Assembly (NCBI GenBank): GCA_036499025.1
Contig: DASYEM010000134.1
Coordinates: 1-35,354 of the forward strand
DNA length: 35,354 bases
From: Parvibaculum sp036499025
Lineage (GTDB): Bacteria; Pseudomonadota; Alphaproteobacteria; Parvibaculales; Parvibaculaceae
Direction of reading: 5' to 3'
Part shown: positions 27,130-35,340 of the stretch, in pieces
How the letters are laid out: each line of letters starts with the position of its first letter
How positions within the stretch are numbered: position 1 is the stretch's first letter
Made by a program: the position numbers and the translations under genes
Notes under the pieces: model-generated
What the model was told of the DNA's origin: nothing
The model's database searches: none
Seen by the model: only the letters and a program-made list of their open reading frames with translations

Positions 27130-27584
27130 CCGAGACCTTCCAACACATATGCACCATCTTCGGGCCTGTAAACATTGAGCATGGCCGTGACGCAGGTTTC
27201 GCTGCTGATGCTGATGCGACAATCGAAAGAAGCCATACCGTTTTCGCTGAAAACCATATCCGCCCGGATCAACAAAATCTCGCCCGGTTGAAAATAGCTC
27301 TTCTCCGCCTTGTAACGCCGAGTGCCGAGGAGAAAACCTACGCCCGGCATCTCACCAGTCGCGAGACGCCGTGCTCCGTCGAAAGCGGCGACTGTCTGCG
27401 CCATATACTCAAGCCCCACATAAGCCGGCACGCCACGCCCGGGTCGATGGAAACTCGAGCTTGCCGCAATCAGCACTTCACCGACGGCATGAGTTTCTGA
27501 CGCCTCAATCAACCTATCGATCAGCAGCATCGTTCCGCGATGGCGGATAAGAGCCTCGATATCAGGGAGAGCCTGCGACATCAT
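27126..27584 (-). CDS. apeP: 3-hydroxyacyl-ACP dehydratase of the aryl polyene cluster (ApeP-like hotdog protein)
   Basis: This 152-residue single-hotdog protein is expected to remove water from 3-hydroxyacyl-ACP to give the trans double bonds of the polyene. The N-terminal RHRGTMLLIDRLIE resembles the entry of FabZ-like dehydratases, with H15 as the likely catalytic histidine. AYVGLEYMAQTVAAF, the long central helix, carries the acidic E59. I prefer the ATG at 27584, which overlaps the upstream ketosynthase stop as ATGA. A second ATG immediately follows at 27581. The long upstream frame to 27830 is antisense-like shadow in the ketosynthase gene. In characterised clusters ApeP works with a second dehydratase-fold partner (ApeI), which is not in this window. 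Confidence 0.85.
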   Translation of the reverse strand: MMSQALPDIEALIRHRGTMLLIDRLIEASETHAVGEVLIAASSSFHRPGRGVPAYVGLEYMAQTVAAFDGARRLATGEMPGVGFLLGTRRYKAEKSYFQPGEILLIRADMVFSENGMASFDCRISISSETCVTAMLNVYRPEDGAYVLEGLG

Positions 27585-28762
27585 TCGCGCGCCAGTATCA
27601 ATGCTGTGTTGTTGCCTCCAAACGCATAGGAGCAGCTCATCATATACCGGCCGTAGACGCGCTCTCCAACGCGATCCGCCAGATGAATTTCGGGAAGGGC
27701 AGGATCGGCATCCCCATCCCAGACATGCGGCGGCGCTTCGCCTCGCATGAGCGCCATGGCGACGAAAGCCGCTTCGTTCGAACCGGCAGCCCCGAGCATG
27801 TGCCCGGTCAGCGCCTTGGTCGAACTGCAAGCAAGGCCAGAGCCAAACATGGAATACGTGACTTGCGCCTCCATCGCATCATTGAGACGCGTCGCTGTGC
27901 CATGAAGATTAAGATAGGAAATCGCCGATGCCTCAATTCGCGCCGCGTCGAGCGCTTGAGCGATAGCGATCCGTGCACCCTTGCCTTCCGGGTCGGGTGC
28001 ACTCAGATGATGGCCGTCAGCGCTCTCTCCCCAACCGGCGAGTCTGATTTCGGATTCTTGCCGCGTAACAAGAAAGAGAGCTCCGCCCTCACCGATATTA
28101 ATGCCATTGCGATTGATACTGAACGGATTGCAACGCTCATCGGCTATAGAGTCGAGCACGGAAAAACCGTTAAGCGTCAATCCGCACAGCGTATCCACTC
28201 CCCCGGCGATGACGGCGTCGCAAATACCTGCGCGCAATAAACGGGCAGCGCTGGCAAGCGCCTTTGCGCCCGACGTGCAGGCGGTCGAGACACTGTAATA
28301 AGGCCCCTCGATCCCCGTCAGCGCGGCAACGAGCGCCGCCGGATCACCAAGTTCCTGACGTTCGATACGATAGTCTTTCGGCCAAGCGCCGGTCTTCGCG
28401 CGGGAGGCTAGCGCAATTTCGCTTTGCTGAATGCCGGATGTGCTGGTTCCGATGACAGCACCGATGCGTGCGCCCCCGAAGCGCGAGCGGGCGGCTTCAA
28501 TAGCGGGCATCAACGATTGCAGGCAATGATGAACCAGCCGATTGTTCCGGCTGTCCCAGTCCGCGAGCGACGCCGGCAAAGCGGCGGGATCAAAACAGAG
28601 CTGCCCGACAGGCACCAATCGGCCATCATTGAGACGGACGCGTTGCTGAAGGCCCGCCCGGTCGCCCGCAAAGAGGTGTAAAGCGACTTCATCCCAATCG
28701 GGGCCAAGCGCATTCGCCACACTCAATGCCGAAAGATAGATGGCGTCCCGGCCAGCGCTCAT
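27581..28762 (-). CDS. apeO: beta-ketoacyl-ACP synthase of the aryl polyene cluster (ApeO-like)
   Basis: This 393-residue ketosynthase has a divergent N-terminus but an intact triad: Cys162 in VSTACTSGAKA, His287 in NLHGTATRLND, and His321 after K316 in TKALTGHMLGAAG. C-terminal CSYAFGGNNTALI matches the GFGGxN-type motif. It would extend the polyene chain, in characterised clusters as a heterodimer with a chain-length-factor-like ApeC. No such cysteine-less partner is present in the window. The start ATG 28762 overlaps the DUF3261 stop by four bases, and its own stop overlaps the dehydratase start. The symbol is by gene order and family. The two ketosynthases are clearly different proteins and not a recent duplication. 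Confidence 0.88.
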   Translation of the reverse strand: MSAGRDAIYLSALSVANALGPDWDEVALHLFAGDRAGLQQRVRLNDGRLVPVGQLCFDPAALPASLADWDSRNNRLVHHCLQSLMPAIEAARSRFGGARIGAVIGTSTSGIQQSEIALASRAKTGAWPKDYRIERQELGDPAALVAALTGIEGPYYSVSTACTSGAKALASAARLLRAGICDAVIAGGVDTLCGLTLNGFSVLDSIADERCNPFSINRNGINIGEGGALFLVTRQESEIRLAGWGESADGHHLSAPDPEGKGARIAIAQALDAARIEASAISYLNLHGTATRLNDAMEAQVTYSMFGSGLACSSTKALTGHMLGAAGSNEAAFVAMALMRGEAPPHVWDGDADPALPEIHLADRVGERVYGRYMMSCSYAFGGNNTALILARE

Positions 28763-29328
28763 GGCGCAGCTCGCTGGCTCTGAATGTCCAGCGCATAGTC
28801 ATAAGCGATGTTGGAAAGCCTCGCGTGTCCATTCCAAATGTCGCCAGCCGGCCTCGTCGCCACAACAAGCTCATGGCCGTCTTTCGATATTCTGCGCGTC
28901 CCATCGGCTTCAACGACCAGAATGCCGCCGCCAATGGCGGCACGCAAAACTTCGGCCGGTGCATATACGAGCATCAAATCCGCCAACATGCGTTCAGCGG
29001 ACAGGCTCGCCGGAGCGATAGGCTCTCTCTTTTCCGTGACTGATCCCCTGCTCCAGTCGACGCGCATGATGCGTGGGCCGGACGGCACCGTCATCAGAAC
29101 GGTAAAGCGCTGATCGCTCGACTCGATGACGGACTGAAAGATCTGATGCTGATTTCGATAACGCGCTTGCACAAGTTGCACAGCATCCGCCGCGCCGCCG
29201 AACGGTTGCTCGAGCGGAAGAGAAAGCGTTACGCCGGGCGCGATCCCCTGGACGCTCAAGCTATCTCGCGGACTATTCGCGCAGCCCGCGAGAAAAAACA
29301 AAAGACAAGGAGCGGCGAGCCATTTCAT
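28759..29328 (-). CDS. DUF3261 lipoprotein of the aryl polyene cluster
   Basis: This is a 189-residue predicted lipoprotein. The short signal MKWLAAPCLLFFLAGC has a lipobox LAGC with acylated C16. The mature chain contains DUF3261 features: RYRNQHQIFQSVIESSDQRF early on, TVLMTVPSGPRIMRVDW in the middle, and YAPAEVLRAAIGGGILVVEADGTRR near the end. DUF3261 proteins recur in aryl polyene clusters beside the LolA-like and MMPL genes and are thought to take part in placing the pigment lipid in the outer membrane. The mechanism is unknown. The start is ATG 29328, overlapping the flavoprotein stop by ATGA. The frame upstream to 29397 lies in that gene. Its own stop overlaps the ketosynthase start. 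Confidence 0.87.
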   Translation of the reverse strand: MKWLAAPCLLFFLAGCANSPRDSLSVQGIAPGVTLSLPLEQPFGGAADAVQLVQARYRNQHQIFQSVIESSDQRFTVLMTVPSGPRIMRVDWSRGSVTEKREPIAPASLSAERMLADLMLVYAPAEVLRAAIGGGILVVEADGTRRISKDGHELVVATRPAGDIWNGHARLSNIAYDYALDIQSQRAAP

Positions 29329-30545
29329 CCGCACAACTCGGCGAGCATCTGCAGATATTTTTGAGGCTGACGAACAAAGGGATTGCTCTCGTCCCATGCA
29401 TAACCCGCAAGCACAGACGTAATCATTCGCTTCACTTCATTTGGATCGGCGGGCGTGCCGAAAATCACCCGCTGAAGCGAACCGTCATACCAGCCGGTCA
29501 CATAAGCGCGGAAGGTCTCAATACCGCGACCCAAAGGTTCCACAAATTCCGCCTGCCAATCGGGCGTCTCGCCGTTGAGCTGACGGACCACAAGCTTTGA
29601 CGCAAGCGAAGCCGACTTCAGCGCAATCGTCACACCAGATGAGAATACAGGGTCAAGAAATTCACCGGCATTGCCGAGCAACGCGTATCCATTGCCGGTC
29701 AGACTGCTGACCTTGCAGCTATACCCGGAAATTTCGCCGACATCGCGAACGCGTTTGGCATTGACCAGCAATCTGCTCATCAATCCCGATTCCGCGACAA
29801 GAGCGTTCAACTGTTCCTCACGTGTTGCGCCATAAGGCGCAATATCGTCGGGCAAGCCGACAACGCCAATCGACGTCAACCCATCCGCGAGCGGGATGAA
29901 CCAGTACCAGATATCTGGATTGACGGGGTTGATGGTGATGATGATCTTGTTGCGATCATGCAGCCCATGCGGAATGTTGTCTGCAACATGCGTGAAGACC
30001 GACATGCGCATCGGGAAGGATGTTGGCGTTTCGAGGTCGAGCAAGCGCGCCAGCACCCGGCCAAATCCACTGGCGTCGAGAATGAATCGTGCTGTGACTT
30101 CGCGCTCGATGCCGGCTTCATCGCGCACAGTGAGGCTCGGCGCAACAGGATCCGGCCGCATGGCGATCACGGTTTGTCCGAACTGAACGCGCGCGCCCTT
30201 TCGCTCGGCTCCCCGCGCCAGAACTTGATCGAACTTCTCGCGTTGCACCTGATAGGTCGTGCCCCAGCCCGTTGTCGTCTTGGCGCGAAAATCGAAACTC
30301 TCCTCCTTATCGCCCCAACGAAAAATCGCACCGTTCTTGTGCTGAAAGCCCGCCTCGACGACGTCTTGCAGAAGGCCGGCTTCATCAAGCCATTCCATCG
30401 CCTGCGGCAACAGGCTTTCTCCGATCGAGAATCGCGGAAAATGCGTCCGCTCCAGCACCTCGACCGATAGACCGGCGTCGGCGAGCATGGCGGCGGCGAC
30501 CGACCCGGCCGGCCCCGCACCAATAATCACAACATCAGCGTTCAT
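29325..30545 (-). CDS. FAD-dependent oxidoreductase of the flavin halogenase-like family
   Basis: This 406-residue flavoprotein has the FAD loop GAGPAG (9-14) and FSIGESLLP (39-47). GFQHKNGAIFRWG (66-78) places K70 where halogenases of the CndH/phenolic type carry their catalytic lysine. WYWFIP (213-218) matches the WxWxIP halogenase signature. The FAD-contacting GNAGEFLDPVFSSG follows near residue 300. It could halogenate the aryl head group of the pigment, as in brominated xanthomonadins and chlorinated flexirubins. Alternatively it could be a related hydroxylase or dehydrogenase, because geranylgeranyl-reductase-like enzymes share much of this layout. It overlaps the MMPL gene by 11 bases and the DUF3261 gene by four, which ties it firmly to the operon. 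No flavin reductase gene, which a halogenase would need, is seen in the window. Confidence 0.8.
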   Translation of the reverse strand: MNADVVIIGAGPAGSVAAAMLADAGLSVEVLERTHFPRFSIGESLLPQAMEWLDEAGLLQDVVEAGFQHKNGAIFRWGDKEESFDFRAKTTTGWGTTYQVQREKFDQVLARGAERKGARVQFGQTVIAMRPDPVAPSLTVRDEAGIEREVTARFILDASGFGRVLARLLDLETPTSFPMRMSVFTHVADNIPHGLHDRNKIIITINPVNPDIWYWFIPLADGLTSIGVVGLPDDIAPYGATREEQLNALVAESGLMSRLLVNAKRVRDVGEISGYSCKVSSLTGNGYALLGNAGEFLDPVFSSGVTIALKSASLASKLVVRQLNGETPDWQAEFVEPLGRGIETFRAYVTGWYDGSLQRVIFGTPADPNEVKRMITSVLAGYAWDESNPFVRQPQKYLQMLAELCG

Positions 30546-32775
30546 GATCTTCCCCCGAAGACGCCCCGTATCTCCATCCTCTCACAAGCGGCGACAAAAC
30601 CAGCGAGAGAAGAATACCGATAGCAACTGTTAGCCCGAAACTCTTGACTGGCAATACAGAACTCAAACCCAGCAGGCCGACCGATATGCAGGTCATCAAG
30701 GCGGCAAGCACGATCCCCACGCGCGTCCAGGTCCCGCCTTCTCGCGGGTGTTCCCATTGAAATATCGCGTAATCGACGCCGGCTCCGACGACCAGAAACA
30801 ATCCCATAGCCGAGAAAAAGGAGAAGGGCAGCCCCAAAAGCATGGTGACCGCCGGGGTGGCTATCAGCGCAATCACAGTCGGCAGAATGATCTTGAGCGC
30901 GGAAAGCTGTCGATAGACAACCAAAAGCATCAGGCCGGTAGACAGAACCGCCCCCACAAGACCGTAAGTAGCAAGACGGCGATACTTGCCCAGAAGATCC
31001 GAATAACGCTGGGCCGGATCGACAAACTGCCACGAGCCTTCGCTGGCCAAGGTCCTCTTCCCTATGCCGGGATTTCCGATTACCGGAACAATAGACCAAT
31101 GGATGCCCCGGGTCTGCCCGCGAAGGGATGCGGCAAAGCTCGGTAAGGGTACAGCCTTCACCGGCATTGCATAGGCTTTCGCATTGCCGGCGCCGAGTTG
31201 CTCCACGAATTTGGGCAGAAGCGGCAAAAGCCTTCCATCGATGAGGTGCACATCTCCCCCTTTGCTGGCCATTGACGGGTCGAGACGGCTCGCGGCCCAT
31301 AAAACATTTTCAACCGCTCCCTCTCGCTCAAGCGTTGCGAGCAGGCGCTCTTCATTCGAGATCGCGTCTTCGGAACTCGCCCCACGGACGAGAAAGAAGG
31401 AACCCGAAGTTGCAAAGCCGGTCAGCGCCTTGATCCGCGCCTCCTCCCGTGCCAACTGTGGCGATGGCGCCTGGAAGCTGCGTACGTTGTCGATGGTATC
31501 GCCCATAATGCTTGCCGCGCCGAGGACCACTCCAACGGCCAGTACGAACCAAGCGGTTCGCGGGCGCGGCGAGCGCGACAGAAATCGCCCAGCCGTCTGC
31601 TCGATCCACGTCGCGCCGGGACCCTTGCGCATCGCGCCGCCTTCAAATAACGGCGTCAGCGAGAAGGTTGCGAACCAGGCAGCCGCAAGACCCGCCCCGC
31701 CGAATATCGCAATTTGTCGAAATGCCGGCACGGGGAAAAACAGGAGCGCCGCGAAAGCGCCGACAGACGTCAACATGCCAAGCGTCAGCGGCTTCATGAT
31801 GTGCGTCGCACGCTCTTCCCGTGTTCGCTTCTCGTCGCCAAGCCCTGTGACCAGATAATAGGTCGTATAATCGACCACCATCCCGATCAGCGCTGCGCCG
31901 AATACAAGCCCCATCGCGTGCACGCTGCCGAAAATCAACAACGTCAATGCGAGACCGATAGTCAGCGAATAAAGAACCATCGTAACGGCGATAAGGGGTG
32001 CGCGCAGCGAACGGAACATCAACCAATAAAGCAACAGCACGGCCGCTGTCGCAATGCTCCCTATGACCGACATTTCCTTTCGGGCTTGCTCTGCGCCGTA
32101 AGCAGCGTGAAAAACGGCCCCTGCGCGGCTGAGCGTAAGCCCTTCCCTCGCCGTTCGCGCGCGCCAGTCTTGAAGAACGGCGCCGATCCGATCCTGAACA
32201 TCCAGCCGATAAGCCGAAACGCCGATGCTGCCCGAAACGATTTCAGCTGAAGGGTCGGGCATCAGACGAACATTCGACGGAACGAGACAGCCGAGCAGTC
32301 GATTGGTCAGAAGAAGTGGGTCTGCATCGAGAAGTCGCGATCCGCCGATGCCCATCGGCGCATACCATTGCAACAAGGACTCCTGCGCAATTGCCGCGCC
32401 TTGTCCCGCTTCCAGTCGCGCACGATCCTTGGCACAAAGCAGCGTTGCTCGATGCGCGAAGATCCATTTCCACAAGCTCTCCGCATCCGCGGATGATGGC
32501 TGAAACAAGCCTGTGGCAACCAGACGTTTCGTAAGATCACCCGCAGCGGTGCGGCGCGCTTCCGGTGTGCCACCCTCGATAGCAAAAGCAACCCTGTCAG
32601 ACGCGGCGGCACTGGCGCGATGTAAAGCATCGGCGAGAACCGGATCTTGCGCATCACCCGGCAGAAGCGACAGAATATCCGTATCGATTGCGCCCCTGAT
32701 ATGCGTTGCAACGAAAACGCCCGCGACAATAAACAGCACCAGAGCCAGCGATGCAGAAAGATGTTTTCTGGTCAT
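30535..32775 (-). CDS. MMPL/RND-superfamily exporter of the aryl polyene cluster
   Basis: This 746-residue inner-membrane protein has the RND half-and-half layout. A first helix (8-27) is followed by a periplasmic domain to about 230, a helix bundle with IGSIATAAVLLLYWLMF and the motif FGAALIGMVVDYTTYYLVTG, a second periplasmic domain (about 425-605), and a final bundle that repeats the pattern as FLVVGAGVDYAIFQWE. The conserved aspartates in GMVVDYTTYY and GAGVDYAIF are the expected proton-relay residues. MMPL proteins of this group recur in aryl polyene clusters and are thought to move the polyene lipid out of the inner membrane towards the LolA-like carrier. The ATG at 32775 overlaps the upstream LolA-like stop by four bases. 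Confidence 0.88.
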   Translation of the reverse strand: MTRKHLSASLALVLFIVAGVFVATHIRGAIDTDILSLLPGDAQDPVLADALHRASAAASDRVAFAIEGGTPEARRTAAGDLTKRLVATGLFQPSSADAESLWKWIFAHRATLLCAKDRARLEAGQGAAIAQESLLQWYAPMGIGGSRLLDADPLLLTNRLLGCLVPSNVRLMPDPSAEIVSGSIGVSAYRLDVQDRIGAVLQDWRARTAREGLTLSRAGAVFHAAYGAEQARKEMSVIGSIATAAVLLLYWLMFRSLRAPLIAVTMVLYSLTIGLALTLLIFGSVHAMGLVFGAALIGMVVDYTTYYLVTGLGDEKRTREERATHIMKPLTLGMLTSVGAFAALLFFPVPAFRQIAIFGGAGLAAAWFATFSLTPLFEGGAMRKGPGATWIEQTAGRFLSRSPRPRTAWFVLAVGVVLGAASIMGDTIDNVRSFQAPSPQLAREEARIKALTGFATSGSFFLVRGASSEDAISNEERLLATLEREGAVENVLWAASRLDPSMASKGGDVHLIDGRLLPLLPKFVEQLGAGNAKAYAMPVKAVPLPSFAASLRGQTRGIHWSIVPVIGNPGIGKRTLASEGSWQFVDPAQRYSDLLGKYRRLATYGLVGAVLSTGLMLLVVYRQLSALKIILPTVIALIATPAVTMLLGLPFSFFSAMGLFLVVGAGVDYAIFQWEHPREGGTWTRVGIVLAALMTCISVGLLGLSSVLPVKSFGLTVAIGILLSLVLSPLVRGWRYGASSGEDHER

Positions 32776-33350
32776 CTGGACTCGCTGAACACAATCGTTT
32801 CTCGATCTCCGTCAGGCCGGGTAATTTCAACGAGCGATACATCCTCGCAGCCGCGCACGACAATCGTACCGAGAACGGATTGCAACCGCTGATCGAGCGG
32901 CGTCAGCAGAACCTGCCAATCCTCCGCGCCCACCGGCGCCGAAGGCTTAACCGTGAACATCGTCTTCAGCTCACTCCATTGTCCACGCATCAAAGCTGCC
33001 ATGGCCTTCGCAATCGACGCCCCCACCTCCGTCGATTCCGGCCCGGCCCGCTCCGCCGGCTTGCCATCGACTGATTGAGAAATGCCTTTGCCGGTGATCG
33101 TAGTCTTCACGTCGAAAGGCTTGGTCATATGCCAGACGACTTCATCCGCGCTCGCCAACAAGCGCCCTTCGGATTTCAACGGCTTCGACATGCCGGACAT
33201 GAATTTCTCTTGCGTAAAGGCGCGGTCGAGCGACGTTACATGCAATTGATCGGGCGCCGGGCAGGCCGCAACTTCCGTCGCAACCAATACGCCGACGATC
33301 AAGGCAGATAGGGCGCCAGCTTTTCGCGCAAGATCGGCGGCGTTTCCCAT
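32772..33350 (-). CDS. LolA-like outer-membrane lipoprotein carrier of the aryl polyene cluster
   Basis: This 192-residue exported protein has a hydrophobic N-terminal segment (about 12-29) ending in VAAC, followed by PAPDQLHVTSLDRAFTQEKFMSGMSKPLKSEGRLLASADEVVWHMTKPF, the LolA fold entry. LTPLDQRLQSVLGTIVVRG comes later. The fold forms a hydrophobic half-barrel that carries lipids through the periplasm. In this cluster type it is believed to shuttle pigment lipids. C30 in VAAC fits a lipobox loosely, so the protein might be membrane-anchored instead of soluble. The ATG at 33350 has a strong AAGGAG ribosome-binding site 5 bases upstream. That site lies inside the thioesterase gene, which overlaps by 52 bases. 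Confidence 0.82.
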   Translation of the reverse strand: MGNAADLARKAGALSALIVGVLVATEVAACPAPDQLHVTSLDRAFTQEKFMSGMSKPLKSEGRLLASADEVVWHMTKPFDVKTTITGKGISQSVDGKPAERAGPESTEVGASIAKAMAALMRGQWSELKTMFTVKPSAPVGAEDWQVLLTPLDQRLQSVLGTIVVRGCEDVSLVEITRPDGDRETIVFSESR

Positions 33351-33718
33351 AGCATCTCCTTGCTGCGCATATCCAACGCCACATGAACGGTATGGCCGCG
33401 CGTGATTTTCTTGCCGGTCTCGCTATCGCTTATGAGATAGCTGACCTTCAGCCTGTTTTCCCACTCGGTAATACCCGCCGTGATTTCGGCCTGCTGCCCC
33501 AGAGCCAGCGACCGGTAGTAACGCACATGCATATCGATCACCGGCCACGCGTAACCCGAGGCTTGCATGGCGGCATAGTCGTAATCTATTTTTGACAGCA
33601 ACGCGCAACGCCCGATCTCGAAATACTTCGCGTAATTTCCATGCCAGACGATGTTCATGGGATCGAGGTCATAGAACTGTATACCGATGCGCGCGCTGGC
33701 GGTGACGATGGCCTTCAT
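33299..33718 (-). CDS. acyl-CoA/ACP thioesterase of the 4-hydroxybenzoyl-CoA thioesterase family
   Basis: This is a 139-residue hotdog protein. The family active-site stretch FYDLDPMNIVWHGNYAKYFE (15-34) carries D17/D19 and the H26-G-N28 pair. The long helix region EIGRCALLSKIDYDY follows, then VRYYRSLALGQQAEITAGI. It would release or proofread acyl chains from the carrier, as suggested for the thioesterase (ApeK-like) of aryl polyene clusters. The ATG at 33718 overlaps the lyase stop by ATGA. The 3' end overlaps the LolA-like gene by 52 bases. Family length and motif are good, while the substrate (CoA or ACP ester) is not determined by the sequence. Confidence 0.87.
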   Translation of the reverse strand: MKAIVTASARIGIQFYDLDPMNIVWHGNYAKYFEIGRCALLSKIDYDYAAMQASGYAWPVIDMHVRYYRSLALGQQAEITAGITEWENRLKVSYLISDSETGKKITRGHTVHVALDMRSKEMLWETPPILREKLAPYLP

Positions 33719-35340
33719 CGCGCGCTCTCCCAGTTAAGAGACCAGCTCTGTGCGGCGATATCGCCGCAGAGTCTCTGCAATATATGGTCGAGCGGCTGGT
33801 CCTCATCGACGAAAGGAATGATCTCGCCCAAAAGCGCCGTAAACGCGGCAAGTGGCGCGGTCAGATCGCCGGCCACCAGATCGCCGCTGCGCTGACGCAG
33901 CCGCAATGCCTGGATGCAGGCAATGGCAAGCGCCGCCGCAACCTGCTCCGTTAATTCAAGAACCCGCAGCGCATCCCGCGCTGCAATGGTGCCCATCGAC
34001 ACCTTGTCTTGATTGTGACACTCCGTCGACCGCGAGAAAACGCTCGCGGGCATGGTGAGTTTCAACGCTTCGGCGGTCCAGGCCGACATTGCAATCTGAA
34101 GCGCCTTCAGCCCGTGATTGATAAAAGCGCGCTCTCCGAGCGCGCCAGACAAATTGGCGGGCAACCCGTTGTTGAAACGCGCATCGACGATCAGCGCCAT
34201 CTGGCGATCCATCAGATCGGCGAGATTGGCGACCAGCGTCTTCAGTCCGTCCATGACGAATGCAACATGGCCGCCATAAAAATGCCCGCCATGCAGGATG
34301 TCGCCGCTCTCCGGCTCGATCAGTGGATTGTCGTTGGCGCTGTTGATCTCGGTCTCGATGATCGCGCGAAATGTCGGCAGCATATCTTCGAGCACGCCAA
34401 TGACGTGCGGCGCACATCGGATCGAATAACGGTCCTGAAGCCGCGATGGTTCATGCCGACCGGCAAAGGCGGCAAGATCTTCGTTGATACGAGCGGCAAC
34501 GCGCGCCTGCCCCGGATGGGGTTTGGCAGTGAACAGCCGCGCGTCGAAATGCGCAGGATTGCCCTTGAGCGTCAGACAAGCGAGGGAGGTGAGCCGTGTC
34601 GCCAGCGCTGAAAGCCGCATACTCCTGACAAGCGCAATCGCTCCAAGGCCGGTCATCACCGCGGTACCGTTCATGACGGCCAGAGCCTCTTTCGGCCGTA
34701 GCGCAATGGGCGAGAGGCCGGCGAGCGCCAGGGCTTCGGCTGCCATCATCTGACGGTTTTGGAAGCGAACCATTCGCTCGCCGACAAGTGCGCCGGCGAT
34801 GTAACTCAACGGCGTCAGATCGCCACTCGCACCGACGGATCCCTCCGCCGGAATGAGCGGCAGGATGTCGAGCCTCAGCATCTCGGTCAGCAGATCGACA
34901 AGCTCTATGCTGACGCCGGACCAGCCGTGGACCAGCGAAGCGAGCCGCACGGCCATGACCGCGCGCGTCTCTTCCGCAGTCAGCATCCGGCCCGTACCGA
35001 CACCGTGAAAGCGCGTCAGATGCAGCGGCAGTTCCTTGATCAGCGCCTCGGGAACGCCCGTCGTGCAGCTATCGCCATAGCCCGTCGTCACGCCATAGAT
35101 GACACCCTCGCGCCGCAATGTTTCATCGACATGATGAGCCGAGCGTGAAATTTTTGCTCGAAAGCCCGCATCGTCATTGACGACAACGCGTTGTTGTCCC
35201 AGAGCGATGGAGGAGATGTCCTCAAGCGTAAGAGCGGCCTCGCCGAACCGGAGTGTCTTGTTCGCCGTCAACTCGCCAACTCTCTTTCCATCCGTTCCTG
35301 CTTCTTTGAGATGGGCGGCTGCAAACCGGTGGGCCGCCAA
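33715..35340 (-). CDS. MIO-type aromatic amino acid ammonia-lyase (HAL/PAL/TAL family) of the aryl polyene cluster
   Basis: This chain of about 541 residues belongs to the histidine/phenylalanine/tyrosine ammonia-lyase family. The self-forming MIO triad Ala-Ser-Gly is at 171-173 in GSVGASGDLTPLSY, with catalytic Y82 in IYGVTTGYGDSCT, N224 in VMNGTA, and the downstream SANDNPL and NQDKVSMG motifs. It could supply an aryl acrylate or related starter for the pigment. At the substrate-selecting pair the sequence reads Phe111-His112, a mixture of the PAL and HAL patterns. The leftmost possible start given here is a TTG at 35340, but the frame stays open to the window edge, so the true start may lie outside, or further in. 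It heads the overlapping ten-gene run seen here. Confidence 0.88.
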   Translation of the reverse strand: MAAHRFAAAHLKEAGTDGKRVGELTANKTLRFGEAALTLEDISSIALGQQRVVVNDDAGFRAKISRSAHHVDETLRREGVIYGVTTGYGDSCTTGVPEALIKELPLHLTRFHGVGTGRMLTAEETRAVMAVRLASLVHGWSGVSIELVDLLTEMLRLDILPLIPAEGSVGASGDLTPLSYIAGALVGERMVRFQNRQMMAAEALALAGLSPIALRPKEALAVMNGTAVMTGLGAIALVRSMRLSALATRLTSLACLTLKGNPAHFDARLFTAKPHPGQARVAARINEDLAAFAGRHEPSRLQDRYSIRCAPHVIGVLEDMLPTFRAIIETEINSANDNPLIEPESGDILHGGHFYGGHVAFVMDGLKTLVANLADLMDRQMALIVDARFNNGLPANLSGALGERAFINHGLKALQIAMSAWTAEALKLTMPASVFSRSTECHNQDKVSMGTIAARDALRVLELTEQVAAALAIACIQALRLRQRSGDLVAGDLTAPLAAFTALLGEIIPFVDEDQPLDHILQRLCGDIAAQSWSLNWESAR

